64,000 bases of DNA from Batillaria attramentaria. Taxonomy: Eukaryota > Mollusca > Gastropoda > Batillariidae. The notes under the pieces are model-generated. The model was not told where the DNA came from. It made no database searches and saw only the letters and a list, made by a program, of their open reading frames with translations. The stretch is from positions 296,001 through 360,000 of the forward strand of contig JACVVK020000223.1 in the NCBI GenBank assembly GCA_018292915.2. Reading direction: 5' to 3'. Shown piece after piece: positions 1 to 9,994 of the stretch (position 1 is the first letter of the stretch; each line of letters begins with the position of its first letter). The position numbers and the translations under genes were made by a program.

Positions 1-400
1 TGCTCTCAGAGTGTTAATACCCAGGTCATTATTACTCAATAAATATCACTATACTTAATTATTATTTATTGGTCATACCTGGGACGCAGTAGTTGCCTCA
101 TTAGGCCATTATCATTTATTAATTTACATTATAATTCATTATTATGCATTAGTCTTACCTGGGACGCAGTAGTTATTGATCTCAGAGTAGTAATACCCAG
201 GTCATTATTATTCAATAATTTTCATTATAATCTAGTATTATTCATTAGTCATATCTGGGACGCAGTAGTTATTCCTCTCATAGTAGTAATACCCCGGTCA
301 TTATCATTCAATAATTTTCACTGTAATTCATTATTATTCATTAGTCATACCTGGGACGCAGTAGTTATTGCTCTCAGAGTAGTAGTACCCGGGAATACAG
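1..400 (-). repeat. Minisatellite of about 96 bp derived from an exon end and its splice donor
   Basis: The motif GGGACGCAGTAGTT recurs at 81, 161, 257 and 353, spacing 80, 96 and 96. On the minus strand each unit reads like the last 14 or so codons of the EGF-like exon followed by CAG|GT and about 50 AT-rich bases. Potential donors remain at 350 (the real one), 158 and 78; the copy at 255 has GT changed to AT. Confidence 0.85.
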
Positions 401-476
401 AGACAGACTCCCGCATTGCATTCCGAGTTCAGGGCGAAACACTCAGGGTTGTTTACGCAGTACTTGTTCCTCCAGT
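351..476 (-). CDS. Exon 2 of PAN/EGF-like gene (EGF/EB-like module)
   Basis: The exon is 126 nt, with the acceptor AG at 478-477 after a T-rich tract and the donor GT at 350-349. It carries seven cysteines in a compact EGF/EB-like arrangement. The reading frame agrees with the phase-1 end of exon 1. The last 45 or so bases recur in the array downstream of it. Confidence 0.7.
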
Positions 477-867
477 CTGGGAAAAAAAATAAAGATTTTT
501 ACTCCAAAAAAAAAAGGACAGAAGTTATCACTATTCGAAGAATCTCGTATATAGGGTGAAAGAGCGATCACGTGCTGAAGAAAAAAAAGTAAAAAAAAAA
601 TAATGCAAAAAAAATAATCATGTCGACATCCTTAAAGTATGTTTGTGATTTAAATACGTTCGGCAGCAAACTAAAACAAAATAAAAATAATACTAAAAAA
701 TAAAAGGAGCAAACAAACAAAGCAAAACTAAAAATAATACTAAAAAATAAAAGGAGCAAACAAACAAAGCCGAACTAAAAATAGATGATAGTAAATGTGA
801 CTCGCATGCTTTGAATACAGTATACTCTAATTAGTATCTACCTTTCAGGTTGAAAGTTATCAATCAA

Positions 868-901
<34 letters not shown>

Positions 902-1858
902 AGTCAGTCAGTCAGTCTACCATGACCCCTAGATATAAAGAGTATAATGTACCCGATCATTACCAATAAGTCAGTCAATCTACCATGACCCCTATACATA
1001 AACAGTATAATGTACCCGATCATTACCAATAAGTCAGTCAATCTGCCATGACCCCTAGATATAAACAGTATAATGTACCCGATCATTACCAATAAGTCAG
1101 TCAATCTGCCATGACCACTAGATATAAACAGTATGATGTACCCGATCATTACCAATAAGTCGGTTAATCTACCATGATCCCTAGATATAAACAGTATAAT
1201 GTACCCGATCATTACCAATACTCTGAAATGTGGACAGTATAGTGGAACAAATCACAAACTATCTGTGTTCCGAAATGTAGATAGTTTAACGGGGAATAAT
1301 AAAATTACCTGTATTGCGAAATGTCGATAGTATAATGGAACAAATCACAAACTACCTGTGTTCCGAAATGTGGATAGTATAATGGAAATAAGAGAATTAC
1401 CTGTTTTCCGAGTAGAATGGCACAAATCACAAAACTGCCTGTATTCCCAAATGTGCAGTTTAGTGGAACAAATCGTAACCTGCATTCTTAACTTTGGATA
1501 GTAAAATGAAAATCATAAAATTACCTGTATTCCGAAATGTCTTGGACCCAGGAGAAGGAGAGGTGGGTCCTAGTGATGTCATGTAAGAGAAATGCCCTCG
1601 GCATTCGCCATACATCACCGTCTGTCTCGTGAAGGTGAATGTGACGCAATCCTCCACGTTCGAGCAATTAAGCGCGCAATGGGTGACAGACTTGGCAGTT
1701 GAGGAGAACTTCAGATTCGAGGTGAAAATGACGTCACCAAGGCCGATGTTCTCCCACAGGAAGTGCCTTAGTTGTCCCCCTTCACAAATGATGGCGGCCA
1801 GCGAGAGAACTATGACGAGAGCGGTAGCCATCTTAATTCGTTGGCTGTTACCTCTCAC
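351..1858 (-). CDS. Secreted PAN/apple-like plus EGF-like protein, 5' part of gene
   Basis: Two exons are seen: 1525-1858 and 351-476; the rest lies beyond the left edge. Exon 1 encodes a start methionine (1858, or 1831 for MATALVIVL), a hydrophobic signal peptide (MATALVIVLSLAAIICEGG) and a Cys-containing segment (HCALNCSNVEDCVTFTF, GEC) of PAN/apple type. Exon 2 encodes a Cys-rich EGF/EB-like module (CVNNPECFALNSEC, GVCLCIPGYY, NNYCVPG). Exon 1 ends ACAG|GTAATT in phase 1 and exon 2 begins after TTTTCCCAG with two bases that complete an Asp codon, so the joint is in frame; exon 2 ends CCAG|GTATGA, again phase 1. Such PAN and EGF modules are often fused to C-type lectin or fucolectin domains in molluscs, and lectin genes lie nearby, but the C-terminal domain is not visible. 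Both donors are copied in tandem in the following introns. Function (secreted recognition protein) is inferred. Confidence 0.72.
866..1225. repeat. (GTCA)n tract and five-copy 63-bp minisatellite
   Basis: GTCA repeats to about 918, then CATGACCCCTA recurs at 921, 984, 1047, 1110 and 1173, exactly 63 bp apart. Because 63 is divisible by three the minus strand stays open with a 21-residue repeat, but this lies in the intron between the two PAN/EGF-like exons and is not read as coding. Confidence 0.85.
1226..1540 (-). repeat. Minisatellite reiterating the exon 1 end and splice donor
   Basis: Units of roughly 45-80 bp share, on the minus strand, CATTTCGGAATACAG|GTAATTTT, which is the end of exon 1 and its donor. 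Intact GT donors remain at 1308, 1355, 1400, 1479 and the real 1524; a GC version lies near 1438 and an AT version near 1260. The intron-derived part carries a GATAGTATAATGG motif. Confidence 0.8.
1525..1858 (-). CDS. Exon 1 of PAN/EGF-like gene (signal peptide and PAN-like segment)
   Basis: The exon is open from 1858 to the donor GT at 1524-1523. Coding length is 334 nt from the first ATG, leaving one base that joins the next exon. The Cys spacing and a terminal KTFRNTG fit an apple-like fold. The second ATG (1831) directly precedes the hydrophobic core and may be the true start. Confidence 0.7.
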
Positions 1859-1884
1859 TTACGCTTTGTTAATAAAAAAAATTC

Positions 1885-2165
1885 TTTCCTTTGAAGTCAG
1901 ACGTGACCGTTCAAAGTTCCTCCTTCAAACCTGTTCTTCTAAGGTCGAACGTATTCAAAGTTCTTCAATCTCAGCCAGACTATTCAGGGGCTCTGTCTTC
2001 CAAATTCGCACGTATTCCAAATTCCTCTCACTGTCGGACGTGTTCAAAATCCTTCCTCCGTCAGAGGTATTCAAAACTCCTCTCTGTCCAAATTCCTCTT
2101 ACTGTCAGACGTATTCAAAATCCTTTCTTTCTCAGAGGTATTCAAAACTCCTCTCTGTAAAAGCA
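1885..2165. repeat. Minisatellite array rich in GTATTCAAAA, first block
   Basis: CTCTCTGTCCAAATTCCTCT and GTATTCAAAATCC type motifs alternate with a period near 30-60 bp. The same family forms a second block at 3419-3765. It lies just upstream of the PAN/EGF-like start on the minus strand. Several frames are open but low in complexity, so no gene is called. Confidence 0.75.
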
Positions 2166-2214
2166 AACAAAAAAAAATATGTTGGCCTACAGTCCTCTGA
2201 AATTTAACTTTCAC

Positions 2215-2640
2215 TACCCCACGAGGAAAAATGACTATTATTTTCATTGTGAGAAACCTGGCACGACCTAACGATGAACTATACTTACTACCTGACTCTG
2301 AAACTTTGTATTTCGAGCTCGTCCTGAAACATGACTACCGTTTTCATTGTGAGGTCGTAGATTCTGCGACTACCTCACTATGAAAGATGACTTATTTTTT
2401 TCATTGCATGGTCGTAGCATCTGAGACGACCTCATGATGAACTCTTGGTATTATTACCTCGCGATGAAAGAAAGATGACTAAATATTCTGGTCTTTTTTC
2501 ATCGCCAGGTAGCGGCCACTTGGGCCACATTGGCGACCTCAAGAAGAAATCTTTGTATTACGACCTCAGCGTGAAAGATGACTAAATGTTCTCGTAGTGC
2601 CGTATTTCGTGTAACGTATTTTGCAAAAATGTCGTGTTCT
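2215..2640. repeat. Diverged repeats around GAGGTCGTAG..CTGCGACTACCTC
   Basis: Units contain TTTCATTGTGAGGTCGTA and ACGACCTCA.GATGAA in alternating orientation, so each unit has dyad symmetry. Related units recur at 3120-3410. No coding signal is seen. Confidence 0.6.
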
Positions 2641-3119
2641 AATGAGAGAGTGTTTACTTGATAACTGTGCATGCTCAAGAAATATGTGTGTATATGTGCC
2701 TGTGTGCGTGGGTGCGAGAGTGTGCATTTACATGCACATGCACGTGTGCGGATATTGCATATAACGATCAATATTCTGTCAGAATACTTCAATCAATAGC
2801 AATAATAGTGGTCAGTTTTCAGCTCAGCTCTCTGACCAACAATACTAAGTTTGCTCTTACGACGTCAGCTTGGATACACAGATATTTAATTTAAACGCAT
2901 ACAGTTGGGAACTCGAATTAACTGGAAACCAGCAGCTTTATCACTTTCAGCCCTGCCACCGTATCACCCACGGTCTCGCAGACCCTAACAATAATATGCG
3001 TGCATGTGACCGACTCTCGTACGCTCTACACAGTGGAAGATTTCCCTATAGGATGCGTCGCAATGAAAACAATAGTCATCTTTCAGAAGGAGGATGTAAT
3101 AGTAGAGTTTTCATCATGA
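2641..3119. other. Unique-looking intergenic stretch
   Basis: A GT-rich patch near 2685-2750 and otherwise unremarkable sequence between two arrays. Short open frames exist but show no domain, codon bias or splice context. Confidence 0.5.
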
Positions 3120-3410
3120 GGCAGTACGCGGAGAGTATTAATACATCTTTCACAGCCACGTCGTAAAACAAAGATTTCATGGTGAGGTCGTACCAGTGTA
3201 TGCTACCTTACAAGGAAATTTTCATTTCAGTGTGCGGTCGTAATACAAAGATTTCATCGTGATGTCACCACAGGCTCTACTACCTGATAATGAGGTAGTA
3301 ATACAATACGTTTCATCGTGTGGTCGTACCAAGCGGAACGCCCTTACAATGAAAAAAAAATAGTCATTTTTCCTCTCGTGGTAGTAACAGCTGAATTTCA
3401 GAAGATCGTA
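3120..3410. repeat. Second block of GAGGTCGTAG-type repeats
   Basis: GATTTCATCGTGAT/GGTCGTA motifs recur about every 60-90 bp, matching the block at 2215-2640. Confidence 0.55.
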
Positions 3411-3418
3411 GACCAACA

Positions 3419-3765
3419 GACGTATTCAAAATCCTTTCTCTGTCAAGAGGCATTCAAAACTCCTCTCTGTCCAAATTCCTCTCACTATCAGACGTAGACA
3501 AAATCCCTTTCTCTATCAGTGGTATTCAAAACTCTCTGTCCAAATTCCTTTGACTGTCAGAAATATTCAAAATCCTTTCTCTATCAGTGGTATTCAAAAC
3601 TCTCTGTCCAAATTCCTTTTACTGTCAGAAATATTCAAAATCCTTTCTGTCAAAGGTATTCAAAACTCCTCTCTGTCCAAATTCCTCAGACGTACTCAAA
3701 ATCCTTTCTTTCTCAGAGATATTCAAAACTCCTCTCTGTTAAAAAAAAATCCTCTCTGACAGACG
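3419..3765. repeat. Minisatellite array rich in GTATTCAAAA, second block
   Basis: TCAAAATCCTTTCT and TCTCTGTCCAAATTCCT recur with 30-60 bp spacing as in 1885-2165. The two blocks flank the GAGGTCGTAG units, so the whole 1.9-3.8 kb interval looks like one expanded composite array. Confidence 0.75.
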
Positions 3766-4021
3766 TGCATATCCAAGGGTCAGTCCTCTACCAGGTTTTT
3801 CAAAGCAGCTCTCTTCCTCTCTCTTTGTGTGAAACTGACCGATATATTATTTGGTTAGAATGCCCTATTTCGTGAAACAATTATGTTACTGAAAGTTTGT
3901 CTATCTGGTAACTGCTTGCGCGGGGTTAACAAGTACTAAATAACGAACTATCTAGTAACCCAACTGGACTGCCAAAGAAATGTCCAGGGTTTTCTGTTGT
4001 TGTTGTTGTATGTTTTTTGCT

Positions 4022-5112
4022 AACACCAAAGAGTACCCAGTGAGCTATTACAAAAAAGCTCAGAAAAATAACACGAGTTTTCGGTTTACCTATTCAGTCT
4101 GCATCTGTTTAAACGGTTTTCTTGCAGATTCTGTCTCCGAGGCTTTCACACCAGTCCTGTAGCACGACGGGCGTTAGAAAGATTGCAAATTCTTCCGCAT
4201 GCGAGCAGCTGGAATTCACTCTTCACGCTGCGAAGGGAGAGTTCTGAATGCGAAAGTCTGGCGACACCGAGAAAGCCTAGCTACACCGCTGTATCAGAAG
4301 AAGTTGACCCCAGGCATCGGAAACTAGTTTCTCGGGCGTCCACACAATGCCTCCGTGAATTTGCGATGAACGCTGTTTGTTGTCCCTTCGCGGCCCAGGG
4401 ACTGTTTTTAAATAATAGAAACACGCGTGATTGAATGTGCGGCTTTTGCTGTGCATATTAACGGCCGGTGGGGCCGTTTTCAGTTTCTAGGTTGTTTGGT
4501 TTTTGTGGTTTTTTTTTGTTTTTTTGTTTTTTGTAAACACCAAAGAGTACCCAGTGAGACTGACCCAGTGAGCTATTACGAAAAAGCTCAGAAAAATAAC
4601 TCGAGTTTTCGGTTTATCTATTCAGTCTGCATCTGTTTTAAACGGTTTTCTTGCAGATGCTGTCTCCGAGGCTTTCACACAAGTCCTGTAGCACTACGGG
4701 CGTGAGAAAGATTTCAAATTCTTCCGCATGGGAGCAGTTGGAATTCACTCTTCGCGAGAGTTCTGAATGCGAGAGTTTGGCGACACGGAGAAAGCCTAGC
4801 TTCACCGCTGTATCCTATGTGGTGGAAAAGGACGTTAAACCCCCCAAACACCCACCCACCCTCACCGCTGTATCAGAAGTTGACCCCAGGCATCGGAAAC
4901 TAGTTTCTCGGGTGTCCACAATGCCTCCGATTTTAGTGCAGAATTTGCGATGAACGCTGATTGTTGTCCCTTCACCACCCAGGGACTGTTTTTAAATAAT
5001 AGAAACACGCGTCATTGAAAGTCGCCTACCGGCTGTACTTATCACAATGTGTGGCTTTCGCTGTGCATATGAATGGCCGGTCTAATGAGGTGGGGACGTT
5101 TTCGGTTTCTAG
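4022..5112. repeat. Tandem duplication with units of about 0.5 kb
   Basis: Copy 1 (about 4022-4500) and copy 2 (about 4537-5112) both contain ACCAAAGAGTACCCAGTGAG, TTCAGTCTGCATCTGTTT, GGCTTTCACAC.AGTCCTGTAGCAC and GTGCATAT.AA.GGCCGG blocks in the same order. Copy 2 additionally carries a SINE fragment with target-site duplication, so the duplication is older than that insertion. No gene was recognised inside. Confidence 0.8.
4815..4861 (+). mobile_element. SINE A, 5'-truncated, with 13-bp target-site duplication
   Basis: Only the 3' end (TATGTGGTGGAAAAGGACG to CACCCACCC) is present. It is flanked by TCACCGCTGTATC at 4802-4814 and 4862-4874. The sister copy at about 4280-4300 has an uninterrupted near-identical site, which fixes both ends of the insertion and the 3' terminus of the SINE family. 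Confidence 0.92.
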
Positions 5113-5302
5113 GTTACTGGTTGGTCTATTGTCCTGAACCACCACCGACTCCTCTCCCAAGCTCTCCTTCTTTTCCCTACCACCATCCCCCCCCTCCTCC
5201 CCCATCCCATCCCCACCCACAACCCGCCCACCCCCCCATCACCATCCCCCCCTCCCTCCGCCTCCCCGGCTCCGGCCGTCTCTCCTCTCAAAAAACACAA
5301 AT

Positions 5303-5348
<46 letters not shown>
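5111..5348. repeat. C-rich low-complexity tract and (CA)n microsatellite
   Basis: Polypyrimidine C-rich sequence with CCACCCACC runs to about 5280, then uninterrupted (CA) dinucleotides at about 5299-5348. Confidence 0.8.
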
Positions 5349-5350
<2 letters not shown>

Positions 5351-5611
5351 CATCCATTCCAGCATACGCTCAGTATCCAACTTGGTAAGTGCAGCCAGGA
5401 TCCGGATAAAAGCAACAAAAAAAAACCAAACAAACAAACAAACAACAAAAGCAACAATAACAACAAGAAGAAGAAGAACACCGTCGCGAACACCACTATT
5501 TATTCAAGGCTTTGCAGTCTGATCACCACGATGTCATCTAGGATTAAAGAGTCATCCAGGTGTGTCACCGTGTGCCATTTTCACCTCAAAGCAGTGGTTT
5601 GATAATGTGTT

Positions 5612-5757
5612 ACATGGGGTGGGTGGGTGGGTGTTTGGGAGTTTAACGTCATTTTCCACCACGTATGGGTGATATCAAAAGACGGGGCAACGAGAAAAAG
5701 GCCAGCACAAATATATGTGGCCCCAGCCGAGGAATCGAACTCACGACCCGAGAATGT
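5612..5757 (-). mobile_element. SINE A, head-truncated copy
   Basis: GGGTGGGTGTTTGGGAGTTT, ACGGGGCAACGAGAAAAAGG and GGAATCGAACTCACGACCCG match the family in reverse orientation. The copy stops within the tRNA-like head and is followed by a SINE C fragment. Confidence 0.85.
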
Positions 5758-5767
5758 GTTACAAAGG

Positions 5768-5863
5768 CTGCACAAAGGCAGTCAAGGATACACCAAATGT
5801 TGCCGACCTGGCAGTCTGACTGCATTGAATAATGTTTGGCTGGACTTTTCAATTAAGGTAGCT
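5768..5863 (+). mobile_element. SINE C fragment
   Basis: CAGTCAAGGATACACCAAAT, GCAGTCTGACTGCATTGAAT and GGCTGGAC match the body of the better preserved SINE C at 12320-12661. Head and tail are missing. Confidence 0.7.
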
Positions 5864-5864
5864 G

Positions 5865-5920
5865 CCCCCCCCCCCCCCCCTCCGCCCCTCCCCTCCCCCC
5901 CCCCCCCCCCCCCCCCCCCA
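5865..5920. repeat. Poly(C) tract
   Basis: Runs of C interrupted by TCCG and CTCC. The opposite strand has runs of G able to form G-quadruplexes. The length may be unreliable in assembly. Confidence 0.8.
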
Positions 5921-6344
5921 TCATCTGCGCACCTGTCCAGTCACATCTTTTGTCTTGGCACGTTACACCCAACCAGAATGACGCGACCTGACTTTGTCCT
6001 AATGTAAAAGCTTGTCATACGAATCGATGACGCGTAACGTAACAGCGCGCGTTTTCAGCTCTCGTGGGGAAAGTAAACTGGAATGGAGAGCATTAATTTA
6101 TCAGTGTCCATTGAGACAATAAAGATACGGCTTTTACCTCGAAAAAGAGAGACACGGAAGAGAAACTATTGGCCACACACTTTGCATCGCTTAAAGGGCG
6201 CGGGAAGTTGGGTAAGGTTTGCGAGCTGCACTTGATTCAGTATACAGTGGGCGCTAGTTACCGACCAGCAGTTACCTCCAGTAGACTAGACTAGAGACTA
6301 GAGCTTGTAGTCTATAGTCTAGAGGTTCTAGTATATGGACTAGA

Positions 6345-6508
6345 GTGGGGTGTTGGGTGTTTGACGTCCTTTTCCACCACATAGGGCGATATCAAAGACG
6401 GGGCAACGATGAAAAAGCCAGCACAAATATTTGGCCCCAGCCGGGATCGAACTCACGACCCGAGCATTATAAGTCCAACGCTCTACCATTCGACCACCCC
6501 GGCTCCCC
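6345..6508 (-). mobile_element. SINE A, near full length
   Basis: The copy runs from GTTGGGTGTTTGACGTCC to CACCCCGGCTCCCC. The tRNA-like head with B-box complement GGGATCGAACTC is at the right end. Confidence 0.88.
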
Positions 6509-6527
6509 GCATATGAACTGTAGAATA

Positions 6528-6890
6528 GAGGTTGTAGTATATGGACTAGAGTTTGTAGAGCAGATAGACTAGAGTTTGTAGCATAAAAAACTAGAGTTTG
6601 TAGTAAATAGACTAGAGTTTGTAGTGTATAGACTAGAGTTTGTAGTAAATAGACTAGAGCTTGTAGTGTATAGACTAGAGTTTGTAGTGTATAGACTAGA
6701 GTTTGTAGTAAATAGACTAGAGCTTGTAGTGTATAGACTAGAGTTTGTAGTGTATAGACTAGAGTTTGTAGTAAATAGACTAGAGCTTGTAGTGTATAGA
6801 CTAGAGTTTGTAGTATATAGGCTAGAGTTTGTAGTACATGTTTATAGACTGGAGTCTGTAGTACATGTATGTAGGTTAGAGTTTGTAGTG
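6528..6890. repeat. 21-bp minisatellite, about 17 copies
   Basis: The unit is AGACTAGAGTTTGTAGTRWAT with alternating GTGTAT and GTAAAT variants; earlier, looser copies start near 6290. The 21-bp period keeps a frame open as YRLEFVV repeats, which is a consequence of the period and is not taken as a gene. Confidence 0.88.
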
Positions 6891-6902
6891 TCTCAGTTCA
6901 TA

Positions 6903-6903
6903 T

Positions 6904-6948
<45 letters not shown>
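6903..6948. repeat. (CA)n microsatellite
   Basis: Uninterrupted CA dinucleotides directly after the 21-bp array. Confidence 0.9.
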
Positions 6949-6949
<1 letters not shown>

Positions 6950-7712
6950 CAAAGCCGCTATGCAACTAAGCGTTTTATTTAGTCTGCTCTATGTCGATTT
7001 CGAGGTTTCAATATAAGACAAACGAATACATAAACCAGTAAACAAGTATTTGGTGGGTTACCTGCAGTTTTACTAGTGGCATACGTGACGGGCCACAGAG
7101 GAAGAAGCCAGCACATTTTATTCGCAGACGGTAGACAAGAAAGCCCACAGTTCTTGTCTTTTGCATGCTGCATTCGTTGTTGTAGTTTACAATTTACAAA
7201 ACAGCGCCCCCCCCCCCAAAAAAAAAAAAAAAAAAAACGTTTTGCTTGGTTTGGACAAAACCGAAGGTACAAACCGTTCTTCATCCAGCTGTCAACCACA
7301 GCACGCAATAGTCAAAGCTTCAACTATGAATAGTAATCTAGCGACGGGGGTGCTTTATGGGTACGCGTAAAGTGCCCCGAGACGATGCAGCTTATGCTGG
7401 AAATGCCCCCCACCCCCACCCCCGTATCATTCGTGCCGGCGACTTCATCTGGCATGTTACATGTTAAATAAATAAATAAAAGAACAAATACATAAATGAA
7501 TACATATATACATATTAAGTATTGCGCTGCACGTTGAAACCTAATCAATAAGTCGTGCCGGAGACTGATCCTCATATGACATGTTACAGCGGCTCCCCAA
7601 ATAAATAAATAAAATAACAAATAAATAAATAAATATGAAGAATTGCGCTGCACATTGAAACCTAATCAATAACTACGTTTGTGCGGGTTACATCAATGTC
7701 TCTACTCAAGTG
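6950..7712. other. Intergenic, low complexity in part
   Basis: Holds a C9A18 run near 7207-7237 and a diverged direct repeat (ATAAATAAATAAA..GCGCTGCACRTTGAAACCTAATCAATAA at about 7470-7555 and 7600-7672). No gene or RNA was recognised. Confidence 0.5.
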
Positions 7713-8180
7713 TGCAGTATCCCGTCAAGGATTGCGTGCAGTATCTCGTCAAGGATTGCGTGCAGTATCCCGTCAAGGATTGCGTGCAGTATCTCGTCAA
7801 GGATTGCGTGCAGTGTCCCGTCAAGGATTGCGTGCAGTATCCCGTCAAGGATTGCGTGCAGTATCTCGTCAAGGATTACGTGCAGTATCTCGTCAAGGAT
7901 TACGTGCAGTATCTCGTCAAGGATTGCGTGCAGAGTCTCGTCAAGGATTGCGTGCAGTGTCTCGTCAAGGATTGCGTGCAGTATCTCGTCAAGGATTGCG
8001 TGCAGTATCTCGTCAAGGATTGCGTGCAGTATCTCGTCAAGGATTGCGTGCAGTATCTCGTCAAGGATTGCGTGCAGGAACCCGTCAAGGATTGCGTGCA
8101 GTATCTCGTCAAGGATTGCGTGCAGTATCTCGTCAAGGATTGCGTGCAGTATCCCTTCAGGGATTGCGTGCAGTATCTCG
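7713..8180. repeat. 24-bp minisatellite, about 19 copies
   Basis: The unit is TCGTCAAGGATTGCGTGCAG plus TATC. The 24-bp period leaves five of six frames open, giving 8-residue repeats such as QYLVKDCV or AVSRQGLR. No splice, promoter or domain evidence supports translation. Confidence 0.9.
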
Positions 8181-8540
8181 TCTTCCAGTGGATCTGCTCT
8201 TTCCCAATGGTAGATAAGAAATCCCACTGTTCTTGTCTTTCGCATGCTCCCCCATCTGATCAGTGTGGTCTGTGGTTGTTACTGATCGTCCGTGTCTGTG
8301 TGTTGATGGTTCTTCGCGGTTGTTCACAAACTGTTGACAAGAACAAATCTGTTTTTAGCGCAAAAAAAAAAAAATCAGTCATGACAAGGTTATCACTGTT
8401 TGTTTGTTTGTGTACTGATTGGTTGGTGAGTTGGCTGGTTGGTTGGTTATTTGTTCTCAATTCGCGTACTTTAACTATTTACAGAACAATGCAAAAAAAA
8501 AAACACAAAAAACGCTCTCCTTTCTTTTGGACAAAACTGA

Positions 8541-8592
8541 AGGGTGAATGGGTGGGTGTTTGGGGGTTTAACGTCCTTTTTCACCACATACA
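8541..8592 (-). mobile_element. SINE A 3'-end fragment
   Basis: GGGTGGGTGTTTGGGGGTTT and AACGTCC..TTTCACCACATAC match the family tail; the rest is absent. Confidence 0.75.
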
Positions 8593-8719
8593 GTCGGACA
8601 AAAGTGAAGGTACAATGTTTATATGTACGGTTTTGACAATAACAACCGATTTCCGCTTGTTGGTCGCTCAACGCATGCACGGTTCGACTGACCTCATCAG
8701 CAGTATCAACTTTAAACAG

Positions 8720-8799
8720 AATATCTTAAAAAATAATAATAATACATAGCTTTTACAGAGCGCCGTTCTCCAACTTCAAGGACTCGCTGCGCATTAAAG

Positions 8800-8896
<97 letters not shown>

Positions 8897-9083
8897 GCGC
8901 GCGCGCTATTTACATCCCCTCGGCATACATACAATTTGGCAGTGCAACGAACTCATGATGCACACAGACAGACTTAACAGAGGTTTAGCTATCAAAGGCT
9001 TGGCGGAAGAGATGCGATTTAAACAGAGGCAGTGAGGTCTGAAGGCGGAGTTCGATTGGCAAGGAGTTCCAGACAGTCGGAAT
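8720..9083 (-). mobile_element. L2/CR1-like LINE 3' end abutting a lectin exon
   Basis: On the minus strand the sequence encodes the C-terminus PTVWNSLPIELRL..FKSHLFRQAFDS followed by a stop. This is the typical end of L2/CR1-like reverse transcriptases. A 3' UTR holding about 90 bp of (CA)n (8803-8895) follows, then a short ATT-rich tail near 8720. The 5' truncation point is at about 9083, six bases beyond the donor of the lectin exon 9089-9314. Confidence 0.8.
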
Positions 9084-9088
9084 CTTAC

Positions 9089-9314
9089 CTGATTTCACAG
9101 GCGAAGTTGTGCAGTCTGTAACATGGCTGGTCGTTCCATGCATAATTTTTAGTCTCCTTCATCTGCAAGCAGTCCTCGTTGTAACTGATATCGTCCGGTT
9201 GGTTCCTTGCCCAGTCGGTGAAGTCAACGTCCTTCTGGAACGTTCTGTTGCTGTTCACCCACTGCCAGACACCCTCTGAGATCATGTCGGAACCTCCCAG
9301 CCACACATGGGTGT
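9089..9314 (-). CDS. C-type lectin exon with QPD and WND motifs
   Basis: Acceptor AG at 9316-9315 after TTTTGTTGC; donor GT at 9088-9087. The first two bases complete a codon with the previous exon to give HTHVWLGG. A LINE begins at donor position about +6. Confidence 0.82.
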
Positions 9315-9932
9315 CTGCAACAAAATGTGTCTGAATAAAAATTTATGAACACGCATGATGTGTTTTTTTTTTTCTTCCTACTTGCACTTCTCACAACGGG
9401 CTTTGCAGGGTCTTCCTTTTTTTCCTTTGGTTTGTGTGGTTGTTTTTCGTTGTTGTTGTTGTTGTTTTGTTGTTGTTGTTGTTTTTGTTTTGCTTTTTGG
9501 GGGGTGGGGGGATAACTGACTGTCTTTTCAAGTGTTTGTTTGTTTGTTTGTTTGTTTGTTTGTTTGTTTGTTTGTTGGTTGGTTTGTTGGTTTGTTTGTT
9601 GCTTGCTTGCTTGCTTGCTTGGTTAGCTGGTTGGTTGGTTGGTTGGCTGGTTGTTTCTTTGTGTGTTGTTTGTTTGTTTGTTTTGGTAGTTGTTGTTTTG
9701 TTTTATTTGGGGAGGGGGTGTTTTATTGTTTTGTTTTGTTTGTTTGTTGTTGTTGTTGTTGTTTTTGGGTGGGGGGGGGGTGCTTGTAGGGGAAGGGTAT
9801 TTGTGTTTTTGTTGGTTTTTGTTGGGGTTTTTTTTTGTGGGTTTTTTTTCGGGTTTTTTTTTTCTTTTCTTTGCTTTTCTGGTGTAATTTGTGAATATTT
9901 TTGTTGTTGTTTCTGCTGTTTTGGTGGTGTTG

Positions 9933-9994
<62 letters not shown>

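Noticed and set aside
1629..2207. Plus-strand open frame of 192 codons
   Set aside because: It runs antisense to the PAN/EGF-like first exon and into a minisatellite; the minus-strand exon has signal peptide and splice support.
7679..8749. Open frame of 356 codons over the 24-bp array
   Set aside because: The openness follows from a stop-free 24-bp unit; several frames on both strands are equally open, and there is no promoter, splice or domain support.
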